The notes below the pieces were generated by a model. The model did not search any database. It was given only the letters and a program-made list of their open reading frames with translations, and was not told where the DNA came from. A stretch of DNA of 64,000 nucleotides from Caballeronia concitans (lineage in GTDB: Bacteria > Pseudomonadota > Gammaproteobacteria > Burkholderiales > Burkholderiaceae): NCBI RefSeq assembly GCF_001544615.1, contig NZ_FCNV02000003.1:310001-374000 (forward strand). The letters run 5' to 3'. The first letter of the stretch is position 1. Every line of letters begins with the position of its first letter. Positions 16,474-24,010 of this stretch are shown piece after piece. A program made the position numbers and the translations under genes.

Positions 16474-16926
16474 TTATCGCGTCACCGGGGCGGAGAAAAA
16501 CGCATCGACCATATCGACGATGCGCCACGTCGAACACGGCCGGCGGCAGTGCGCGTCGAAGCCCGCGTCTTTCAGCACCTCGACGGGATCGGCGGGCCAC
16601 ACATTGCTCATCGCGACGAGCAGCCGCCCGGTCACATCGGCGTCCATGCGCAGCGTGCGAATGAAGACATAGCCCGATTCGCTGTCGAGACTCGTATCGA
16701 GCGCAAGTGCGTGCGGACGCCAGCTATGCACGAGCGCGCGGACGGACCCGAGATCCTGCGAATGGATCACCTGCAAGCCTTTGCCGCGCAATTGCAGCGC
16801 GAGGGAATCGCCGATCGACTTATCCCTGTGCGCAATCAGCACTCGTCGCGCGAAATTGCCCGCGGGCGCGCGCTTGATGCGCCACAACGCGAATTCGCTT
16901 TCGTGGTCGGCTGGACGGGGCGCCAT
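16474..16926 (-). CDS. Degenerate receiver-domain protein
   Basis: This encodes 150 residues from ATG 16926 with GAGGGAGGATGTC upstream. It is a single CheY-like fold (about 27-146) with no output domain. Phospho-acceptor D77 is kept (LALDTSLDSESGY), and S107 stands at the switch Ser/Thr position. The conserved Lys is replaced by R129 (CRRP), and the acidic pair is reduced to one Asp (AHRDKS). It may be poorly phosphorylated or signal without phosphate. It is transcribed divergently from the LuxR-type regulator at 17121 across a 194-nt gap; no histidine kinase is adjacent. Confidence 0.75.
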   Translation of the reverse strand: MAPRPADHESEFALWRIKRAPAGNFARRVLIAHRDKSIGDSLALQLRGKGLQVIHSQDLGSVRALVHSWRPHALALDTSLDSESGYVFIRTLRMDADVTGRLLVAMSNVWPADPVEVLKDAGFDAHCRRPCSTWRIVDMVDAFFSAPVTR

Positions 16927-17120
16927 GACATCCTCCCTCTTCGCAAAGATCGTGATTGTCGTGATGCGCCCAGTGTCGGCGGTTCGCGCCATCGCCCCAA
17001 CCCGGCACGGGCGGGGAAGCGCAGGCATTTTGGGAGACCTCCTTTCGTATCCCCGCGAAAGGAGGGTTGGGCACGCGTGCGCGCCGCGCGTAGTATCGAA
17101 AGCGTTCTCGGGGACTCGCA

Positions 17121-17816
17121 ATGGAAAACGGTTATTTCAAAACAGTATTGCTGGTAGAGGACGAAGGGCTCACCAGGAGCGCGATGAAAAGCCTGATCCT
17201 GGCGAACGAGCCTTTGCTCGAAATCGACGAAGCCGACGGCTTCGACCAGGCGAAAGCGAGGCTCGGCGCCCGCTCGTACGACCTGATGTTCCTCGACTAC
17301 AATCTGCGCGGCCAGGCGACGGGCATCGATCTGCTCAACTGGATACGCGAGGAAGAGCGCGAGGTCCAGACAATCATGCTGTCCGCGCAGGACGACCGCG
17401 ACACGGTGCTCGAATGTATCCGCAGCGGCGCGTGCGGCTTTATCTCGAAGGGCAGCGAGCAGGGCGCGAGCGTGTTCCGCGAGGCGCTCAAGACCATTCT
17501 CAACGGACGCGTCTATCTGCCGAACACCGTGCTCGGCAAGGGCGGCCACAGTCCGAAGCCCGTTTCCACGCACTCGGGCGTAACCATCGAATCGCTCGAT
17601 CTGCCGCCGCGTCTCACCGAAACGCTGCGCTACCTGCTGCAAGGGCTGTCGAACAAGGCGATCGCGCGCAAGATGAACATCAGCGAAAACACCGCCAAGG
17701 AATATTCAAGCGATCTGCTCGCGCGCTTTCACGTGACGCGGCGAACGTTCCTCATCGTCGAAATGGCGCGGCGCGGAATCGAAATGCCGATGGGCAACAC
17801 GTCGTCGGCTTCGTGA
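17121..17816 (+). CDS. Response regulator, receiver plus LuxR/NarL-type DNA-binding domain
   Basis: This encodes 231 residues. The receiver (about 7-130) has D14/E15 of the acidic pocket, D59 (FLDYNL), S88 and K110. The C-terminal helix-turn-helix (about 155-215) reads PPRLTETLRYLLQGLSNKAIARKMNISENTAKEYSSDLLARFHVTRRT, a NarL/LuxR-type reader that departs from the usual TVKxHxxxI sequence (TAKEYSSDL). It is orphan, with no kinase near. It is divergent from a single-domain receiver gene, so the two may be regulated together from the shared gap. Confidence 0.88.
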   Translation: MENGYFKTVLLVEDEGLTRSAMKSLILANEPLLEIDEADGFDQAKARLGARSYDLMFLDYNLRGQATGIDLLNWIREEEREVQTIMLSAQDDRDTVLECIRSGACGFISKGSEQGASVFREALKTILNGRVYLPNTVLGKGGHSPKPVSTHSGVTIESLDLPPRLTETLRYLLQGLSNKAIARKMNISENTAKEYSSDLLARFHVTRRTFLIVEMARRGIEMPMGNTSSAS

Positions 17817-17929
17817 CGATTCGCGCGGCGGCTTCCGTCTCTCAAAATTCCGAGCATCGCCCGCTGGGATGTTAAGGTAACGCTGAGATTATTCTTAAGA
17901 CGGGATGAGTGCAGGTGGATAGCAGGTCG

Positions 17930-18484
17930 ATGTTCAACAAGTTGAAAGGCGCCGGCAAGGCGTTCGCGTGTGTGGCGGCATTGTCGGGGGCGTTCGCGCT
18001 CGGCGCATGCGCGCCGCTTCCCGAGCAGCAAGCCAACGCCGATGCAGCCGCCGCTGCTTCCGCCGCCTCTGCGGCACGGGCCGCGAGCGCTGCGGCGGCA
18101 GCAAAAGCCGCCGCGCCCGCGACGGGACCGACCGAGCAACGGATCGTGGTCGGCGGGGCGAGCGGGTATCGTCTGACGGTCAAAACGACGCCGCCCGCGC
18201 AAGTCTGCGACAACGACGCCTTCGCCGACGGCGTCCGCTACGGCTATGCGCTGACCTGGAACCGGCTCGTCGGCGAGGAATTGCGCAGCGGCGGCGGCAA
18301 GCCGACCAAGCGCAAGCTCGGCAAGTTCGACGCCGCCGCCGTCCATTCGCTCGACGACGAGTACAAGATCCAGTGGAACGGCAAGGAACGCACGAACGCC
18401 TGCGCGTCGGACGGTTACCTGATCGGGCGCATCGTCGGCACGCATCTGGCCGGCGAAGACATGCGCAACGGCAAGCCGTCGTAG
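17930..18484 (+). CDS. Ala-rich lipoprotein, unknown function
   Basis: This encodes 184 residues from ATG 17930; an in-frame GTG at 17909 is less likely. The signal sequence ends in lipobox LGAC, so the mature protein starts with a lipidated Cys. A low-complexity Ala/Ser coiled segment follows (AAAAASAASAARAASAAAAAKAAAP), resembling a flexible spacer. The C-terminal globular part has two Cys (QVCDND and NACASD) that may form a disulphide, plus a conserved-looking VRYGYALTWNRLVGEEL. I do not recognise the family. It is convergent with another small lipoprotein gene. Confidence 0.72.
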   Translation: MFNKLKGAGKAFACVAALSGAFALGACAPLPEQQANADAAAAASAASAARAASAAAAAKAAAPATGPTEQRIVVGGASGYRLTVKTTPPAQVCDNDAFADGVRYGYALTWNRLVGEELRSGGGKPTKRKLGKFDAAAVHSLDDEYKIQWNGKERTNACASDGYLIGRIVGTHLAGEDMRNGKPS

Positions 18485-18494
18485 GCGCGGCGGA

Positions 18495-18842
18495 TCAGTC
18501 GCACGCGTGCGTGGCCGTCACGTAGCGGCTCGCCGCGATATCGCCGTAAAGCGTGTAGCCGGTGCCTCGCGCGGCCGGTTGCGCGACGACGAGCACCGTG
18601 GATGCGCCGCCTTTCCCCTTCACCGATACCGCCAAGCTGTCCGCGCCGAGTCCGTACTCGCGCACGGGCGCGCCGAGCGGTGTCCATTGTTGCTTCACGC
18701 AGCGCACGAAATCGAGCGTCGCCAGGGTCGATGTGCCGGAGCCGATCGGCACGGTCTTGAGCAGGGCGTCGTCCGTGGTCACGCACGACGCGAGTCCGAG
18801 CGTGAAACAGGCTGCCAAGCAATTCGCGACAATTTTTCTCAT
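18495..18842 (-). CDS. Small lipoprotein, unknown function
   Basis: This encodes 115 residues from ATG 18842; an upstream ATG at 18872 in the same frame is possible. The signal peptide ends in lipobox LASC, followed by a polar mature domain with TLDFVRCVKQQWTPLGAPVREYGLGADSLAVSV and a second Cys near the C-terminus (ATHACD), perhaps disulphide-linked. There is no recognised family. Its end lies 10 nt from the end of the other lipoprotein gene. The 311-nt gap 18843-19153 towards mprF is divergent; I see no operator I can name. Confidence 0.7.
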   Translation of the reverse strand: MRKIVANCLAACFTLGLASCVTTDDALLKTVPIGSGTSTLATLDFVRCVKQQWTPLGAPVREYGLGADSLAVSVKGKGGASTVLVVAQPAARGTGYTLYGDIAASRYVTATHACD

Positions 18843-19153
18843 ATTTCCGATGCCCCTGTGAGCGGTATCCACTTAGTCTTGGCGCCGATGGTGCATGACG
18901 CGCCTCTGTAGGAGCAGCCATCGCTCCCGGCATCCGGCACGAAACGCATCGCCGATAGCGTCAAGTCGGGTCAACCGTAGCCGTTATACAGACGTTTCTT
19001 GTTCTGCAACGTTTTGTAGGGCGCGAATGTCACAGCTGTAAGCCGGCGCCGCGTCCCCACTGTGCATCACGCGCGGCCCCCATAACAACGATTAGCGCAG
19101 CAGCCGGCAGTTTCATCGTCAGGCCGCGGCGCGAGCAAGTTCCAAACAATCGC

Positions 19154-21751
19154 ATGTCTCGCAGAAAGTTGTTCGCCCGGCTTCGCGCCCATTCGAAGCC
19201 CGGAGATTCGCCCGGCGCCTCTCCCGACCTTCAGCGCTTCGTCACGCCCGTGCTCGCGGTCGTCGTGTGCGCGCTGTTGCTCGTCGTATTCCAGCATTTG
19301 TCCCATTCGGTCGACTACAAGTCCGTGGTCCGCTCGCTGCGCCTGCTTTCGTTCGAGGCGTGGGGCGGGGCGCTCTTCGCGACCGTGCTCAGCTTCGCCG
19401 CGCTCGTCGGGCGCGACGCCATCGGCTTGCGTCACATCGGCGCGACGGTGCCGCGCTCGCTGCTGTGGGTCGGCGCGACGGTCGGTTCCGCGCTCGGCAA
19501 CGTGACGGGCTTCGGCGCGCTGACGGGCGGCGCCGTGCGCTGCCGCGTGTACGGCGCGGCGGACGTCACGCCGGCGCAGGTCGGCCGGCTGTCGGTTTTC
19601 ACGGGCGTGACGCTTGCGTTGTCGCTGGCGTTCATGACGGCGGTCGGCATGGTCGCGTCGGCGGGCACGCTCGCGGGCATGATGCATCTCTCCCCGGCGA
19701 TGCTTCGCGTGATCGGCGCAGCGGTTCTCGCCGTGTTCGCCGCGATGCTCGCCTTCTGCGGACGCGAACAGCGCACGCTGCGTTCGCGCTGGAAATGGCT
19801 CGCGTTCAACGTGCCGACGCGCCGCGATTTCGTCGCGCAAACGGCGCTCGCCGTCGTCGATGTCTTCGGCGCGGGCCTCGCGCTCTGGGCGCTGCTGCCG
19901 GGCGCGCACGTCGGTCTCGGCGAGTTCATGACGGTCTTCTCGGCGGCGATGCTGCTCGGCATGATCGGCCACACGCCGGGCGGCGTCGGCGTGTTCGAGG
20001 CCGCGATGGTGTTCGCGCTCGGCCGCGATGTCGCGACGCCCGACGTGCTCGCCGCGCTGCTCGCGTATCGCGCGATCTACTTCGGCTTGCCGCTGATCCT
20101 GTCGGCCGCCGTCATGGCCGCGTTCGAAGGCCGCGCGCTGAAGGGCCGCTTCGCGTTCCTGAGCCCGCATCGCGTGTCGCAACTGGCGCCGCTCTTTCTC
20201 GCGATCGTCACGTTCGCCGCCGGTTCGATGCTCGTCATCTCGGGCGCCACGCCCGCGTTCAAGATGCGGATCGCGCTGTTGCAGACCATCGTGCCGCTGT
20301 GGGTGCTGGAAAGCTCGCAGTTGCTCGGCAGCGTGCTCGGCGTGCTGCTGCTCTTCGTCGCGCGCGGGCTGATGCGCCGCCTCGACGCCGCGTGGTGGCT
20401 CGCGCTGATCATCGCGGTGGCGAACTTCGCGCTGTCGCTCGCGAAAGGCCTCGCGTTCGTCGAAGCGGGCGTGCTCGCGTTCCTCATCGTGCTGCTCGTC
20501 GTGACGCGCGAGCGGTTCAATCGGCGGGCATCGCTCTTTGCGGAGCGCTTCACGCTGACGTGGCTCTTTTCCGCCGGCATGGTGATGGCCGTCGCCGTGT
20601 GGATCATGTTCTTCGCTTTCCGCGACGTGCCGTACAACACCGACCTCTGGTGGCAATTCGCGTTCGACGAGCGCGCCCCGCGTGCGCTGCGCGCGACGCT
20701 CGCGGCGGGCGTTTTCGCGGCGGCGTTCGCGGTGTGGCAACTGCTGCGTCCGGCAGCGGGCCGCTTCGTGAAGCCCGCGCCGCAGGATCTCGCCGATGCC
20801 GCGCGCATTTTCCGCGCGCAGGAGCGCAGCGACGCCGGCCTCGCGATGATGGGCGACAAGAGCTTCCTCTTTTCCGAATCGCGCGAAGCCTTCCTGATGT
20901 ACGCGAAGCATGGCCGCACGTGGGCCGCGCTGCACGATCCGGTCGGCCCGCGCAGCGAATGGGCTGGCTTGATCCGCGAGTTCGTCGCCCTTGCGCACCG
21001 GCACAACGGCCGCGCGGCGTTTTATCAGGTCCGCGCCGACGCGCTTCCGCTCTATCTCGACGCCGGTCTCACGCTCATGAAGCTCGGCGAAGAAGCGCAC
21101 GTCGCGCTGTCCGACTTCGATCTGAAGGGCGCGCACCGCGCGAATCTGCGTTATGCGCTGAAGCGCGGCGAACGCGACGGCTTCGACACGGAGCTGATCG
21201 GTCCGGAGCGCATCGCCGAATGCATGCCGATGCTGCGCGAAATTTCCGACGACTGGCTCGACAGCCGCTCGGCACGCGAGAAGAGCTTCTCGGTCGCGGC
21301 CTTCAACGAGGACTATCTGGCGGCGCAGTCGGTGCTGCTCGTACGTCAGGCGGGCGCGCCCGTCGCGTTCGTCACCTTCATGACGACGGACCTCAACACC
21401 GAAGCGACCGTCGGCGTGATGCGCCATGTCGCGCAGGCGTCCCCGTATGCGATGGAATATCTCTTCACGAAGCTCGCACTGCATCTGAAGGAAGCGGGGT
21501 TCAAGTCGCTGTCGCTCGGCATCGCGCCGCTTTCGGGCATGGAGCCGACGCCGCTTGCATCGCACTGGCATCGGCTGGCAGGGCTCGTGTGGCGCTTCGG
21601 CGGGCGTTTCTACAACTTCCGCGGGCTGCGCGGATTCAAGAGCAAGTTCCAGCCGCACTGGGAGCCGCGCTATCTGGCGGCGTCCGGTTCGGTTGGCGTG
21701 TTTTTCACTTTGGCGGACCTTTCGCTGCTGGCGGGAGGCTGGCGTTCATGA
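19154..21751 (+). CDS. mprF: MprF: bifunctional aminoacyl-phosphatidylglycerol synthase/flippase
   Basis: This encodes 865 residues, the usual length. The N-terminal two thirds hold about 14 membrane helices, including the flippase signature region GSALGNVTGFGALTGGAVRCRVYG and GHTPGGVGVFEAAM. Residues about 530-850 form the cytosolic GNAT-like transferase domain (MGDKSFLFSESREAFLMYAKHGRTWAALHDPVGP, ANLRYALKRGERDGF, AMEYLFTKLALHLKEAGFKSLSLGIAPLSG, FYNFRGLRGFKSKFQPHWEPRYLA). It moves Lys or Ala from aminoacyl-tRNA to phosphatidylglycerol and flips the product outward, reducing negative surface charge and sensitivity to cationic peptides. The stop overlaps the next start (ATGA). A weak ribosome site precedes the ATG. 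Confidence 0.94.
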   Translation: MSRRKLFARLRAHSKPGDSPGASPDLQRFVTPVLAVVVCALLLVVFQHLSHSVDYKSVVRSLRLLSFEAWGGALFATVLSFAALVGRDAIGLRHIGATVPRSLLWVGATVGSALGNVTGFGALTGGAVRCRVYGAADVTPAQVGRLSVFTGVTLALSLAFMTAVGMVASAGTLAGMMHLSPAMLRVIGAAVLAVFAAMLAFCGREQRTLRSRWKWLAFNVPTRRDFVAQTALAVVDVFGAGLALWALLPGAHVGLGEFMTVFSAAMLLGMIGHTPGGVGVFEAAMVFALGRDVATPDVLAALLAYRAIYFGLPLILSAAVMAAFEGRALKGRFAFLSPHRVSQLAPLFLAIVTFAAGSMLVISGATPAFKMRIALLQTIVPLWVLESSQLLGSVLGVLLLFVARGLMRRLDAAWWLALIIAVANFALSLAKGLAFVEAGVLAFLIVLLVVTRERFNRRASLFAERFTLTWLFSAGMVMAVAVWIMFFAFRDVPYNTDLWWQFAFDERAPRALRATLAAGVFAAAFAVWQLLRPAAGRFVKPAPQDLADAARIFRAQERSDAGLAMMGDKSFLFSESREAFLMYAKHGRTWAALHDPVGPRSEWAGLIREFVALAHRHNGRAAFYQVRADALPLYLDAGLTLMKLGEEAHVALSDFDLKGAHRANLRYALKRGERDGFDTELIGPERIAECMPMLREISDDWLDSRSAREKSFSVAAFNEDYLAAQSVLLVRQAGAPVAFVTFMTTDLNTEATVGVMRHVAQASPYAMEYLFTKLALHLKEAGFKSLSLGIAPLSGMEPTPLASHWHRLAGLVWRFGGRFYNFRGLRGFKSKFQPHWEPRYLAASGSVGVFFTLADLSLLAGGWRS

Positions 21752-23049
21752 ATTACTTTGGCAAGAAACTGGCGGCGCTCGCGACGGCCGCGGTGTGTGG
21801 CGTTTCCATGTTCGGCGCGGCGCATGCATCCACCGGTAGCAGCGTCATTTCCGGCGGCCGCTATGGGCAGGTGACGTTGACGAAGCCCACGGGCGAGATG
21901 ACCGGTTTCGTCGTGCTGTTCTCGGAGAAGACCGGCTGGAGTCCCGCCGATACCGAAGCCGCCAACGCCCTCGCCGCGAAGGGCGCAATGGTCGTAGGTG
22001 TCGATACGCCGCACTACGCCGCGCATCTCGCCACCGAGAAGAAGGAAACGTGCCACAACCTCGTCGGCGATGCGGAAGACATGAGCCATCAGCTCGAACG
22101 CACGGTGCAGACGAGCCACTATTTCTCGCCGATCTTCGCGGGCACCGGTCAAGGCGCAATCTTGAGCGAACACGCGCTCAGCCAGGCGCCCGACAACACG
22201 GTGGCGGGCGCGGTGTCGCTCGCGCCGGACACGCAGCTCGACGCGCGCTTCAACCCGTGTCCGCCCGATCCGACCATCATCCATATGAAAGGCTTGCCGG
22301 GCTTCATGGAGCGCGCTGCGCTGCAGCCGGGCCATTCCCGCGCCGATGCCCTCGTCGCGATGGCCGGGCCGCATCTGAAAAAGCCCGAAGCGCCCGTCGA
22401 TAGCGACGTGTCCGACCTGCCGCTCATCGAACTGCGCGCGGCGCAGCCGACCGATCTGCTCGCAATCGTCATTTCCGGCGACGGCGGCTGGCGCGATCTC
22501 GACAAGACGATGGCGCTCGCGCTGCAACACGACGGCGTATCGGTGATCGGCATCGATTCGCTGCGCTATTTCTGGAGCGAGAAGTCGCCGGAGAAGACGG
22601 CATCGGACATCGCGCGCGTGATCCGCACGTACAACGCGCGCTGGCATACGAGCCACGTGGCGCTCGTCGGCTATTCGTTCGGCGCTGACGTGATGCCGTT
22701 CGCGTACAACCGCCTGCCGGACGCGGTGCGCGCGCAGGTGTCCTATATCTCGCTGATGGGCTTCGCGCCCGAAGCGGACTTCCAGATTCGCGTGACGGGC
22801 TGGCTCGGCATGAAGGCGAGCGAAAAGGCGCTGAAGGTCAAGCCGGAACTGGCGAAGCTGCCGCCCGCGATGGTTCAGTGCATCTACGGCGAGAAGGAAG
22901 ACGACACGCTGTGCCCGACGCTCACGAAGACGGGCATCGAAGTGGTGAAGCTGCCGGGCGATCACCACTTCGGCGGCGATTACGATGCGCTCGCGCGCCG
23001 CATTCTTGCGGGATGGCACAGGCAAATCGCGGCGCGGGCGGGGGCCTGA
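21748..23049 (+). CDS. acvB: AcvB/VirJ-type periplasmic alpha/beta hydrolase
   Basis: This encodes 433 residues, translationally coupled to mprF. Signal peptide 1-28 (AHA cut). The protein has two hydrolase-like halves: the first is degenerate, the second carries ISGDGGWRDLD, nucleophile S310 in GYSFGAD, and H406/H407 in GDHHFGGDY. The Agrobacterium AcvB homologue is reported to hydrolyse lysyl-phosphatidylglycerol in the periplasm, the reverse of MprF. The ATGA overlap with mprF supports the same job here: trimming aminoacylated lipid after it is made. The link to virulence known from plant pathogens is not shown by this sequence. Confidence 0.9.
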   Translation: MNYFGKKLAALATAAVCGVSMFGAAHASTGSSVISGGRYGQVTLTKPTGEMTGFVVLFSEKTGWSPADTEAANALAAKGAMVVGVDTPHYAAHLATEKKETCHNLVGDAEDMSHQLERTVQTSHYFSPIFAGTGQGAILSEHALSQAPDNTVAGAVSLAPDTQLDARFNPCPPDPTIIHMKGLPGFMERAALQPGHSRADALVAMAGPHLKKPEAPVDSDVSDLPLIELRAAQPTDLLAIVISGDGGWRDLDKTMALALQHDGVSVIGIDSLRYFWSEKSPEKTASDIARVIRTYNARWHTSHVALVGYSFGADVMPFAYNRLPDAVRAQVSYISLMGFAPEADFQIRVTGWLGMKASEKALKVKPELAKLPPAMVQCIYGEKEDDTLCPTLTKTGIEVVKLPGDHHFGGDYDALARRILAGWHRQIAARAGA

Positions 23050-23062
23050 GCCGCGTCCGCCG

Positions 23063-23572
23063 TCACTGGAGCGCGCCGAGAAAGTCGCGCTTGCCGATGG
23101 GCGCGCCGAGATGGCGCAGGATGTCGTGTGTGGTCACGACGTGGAAATAGAAGTTCGGCAGCCCGAAGCCGAGCAGATAATCGACGCCCGAAAACGACGG
23201 CGAAAAGTCGGGGAACTTGAGCGTGACCGTGCGGGTTTCGCTGTCGGCGAGCGCGGCCTTGTCGATGCTCTTCAGATACGCAATCGTCTTCGCGATGCGC
23301 TCCTGCAATGCCGCGAAGCTGTCCTCGTTGTCGTCGAAACGCGGCGCTTCGACGCCCGAGAGACGCTGCGCGGAGAGCTTCGCGGTATCGCTTGCGCGCT
23401 GGATTTGCGCGGCGAGCGGCAGCATGTCGGGCGCGAGGCGCGCAGCGATGACATCGGCGTGGGCGAGGCCTTTTTCATCGGCGAAGGCGGCGCCTTTTTC
23501 CAGCAGGGACGAGCACACTTCCAACCCGCGAATGAACACGGGAATCGACGCGCGATACATCGAAAGGGACAT
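23063..23572 (-). CDS. DUF1993 family protein
   Basis: This encodes 169 residues from ATG 23572. It is a soluble helical-bundle protein of DinB-like size, with family features MYRASIPVFIRGLEVCSSLLEKG, RLAPDMLPLAAQIQRASDTAK and the C-terminal GVDYLLGFGLPNFYFHVVTTHDILRHLG, whose His residues could bind a metal. Function of the family is unknown. It converges on acvB, with stops 13 nt apart. Confidence 0.82.
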   Translation of the reverse strand: MSLSMYRASIPVFIRGLEVCSSLLEKGAAFADEKGLAHADVIAARLAPDMLPLAAQIQRASDTAKLSAQRLSGVEAPRFDDNEDSFAALQERIAKTIAYLKSIDKAALADSETRTVTLKFPDFSPSFSGVDYLLGFGLPNFYFHVVTTHDILRHLGAPIGKRDFLGALQ

Positions 23573-23673
23573 GGTCTGGCGCTCCTTGGCGTGGTGCGGA
23601 CCGTGGCGGTCCGTCTAGGGGAAGGACGTCAAGCATAGCGCCCGGCGCTTTTCGCTGCTCGGATGAGCGGGCG

Positions 23674-23859
23674 CTATTTCTCGTCGCGCGGGGCGTGCCG
23701 CGCTTCCCACGCACGGAGCTGCTGCTCGTAGCGCTCGAGCGCTTCTTCATAGAGATCGAAAACGCACGGATGGCAGCCGCTGTTGCAGCAGTCGTCGGGC
23801 GAAGGGCGCTCGGGCTGCGTTGGGCGCGGGTCGTTGGCGGTGGAATCGGATGAAGTCAT
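23674..23859 (-). CDS. Oxidoreductase-like domain protein
   Basis: This encodes 61 residues from ATG 23859. The motif PDDCCNSGCHPCVFDLYEEALERYEQQLRAWEAR fits the small Cys-rich oxidoreductase-like N-terminal domain (DCCxSGCxxCVxDxY), found alone in proteobacteria and fused in some eukaryotic proteins. Four Cys may bind a metal or form disulphides. A longer upstream frame exists but reads as a shadow. It is divergent from the acylase gene. Confidence 0.8.
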   Translation of the reverse strand: MTSSDSTANDPRPTQPERPSPDDCCNSGCHPCVFDLYEEALERYEQQLRAWEARHAPRDEK

Positions 23860-24010
23860 GACGGCGAAATTGCGTGAGGCATGGCCATATTGTGCGACGC
23901 GCGCGTGCTGAACGCCGTCGCTCGACCTAGCTTTTGGCGGAGCCTCGCCGCGCGACGGTGCGATACTTGCCGCGAACCGCCGTGCTTCCAACAAGCGAGG
24001 ACTGTGATCG

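Noticed and set aside
19067-21658. An 863-codon minus-strand frame opposite mprF
   Set aside because: It is Arg/Glu/His-rich, as expected from the reverse strand of a high-GC gene; the plus strand has clear MprF motifs.
19267-23049. A 1260-codon plus-strand frame across mprF and acvB
   Set aside because: Only its last third is a gene (acvB); the rest is a shadow of mprF with Arg/Ala-rich junk sequence.
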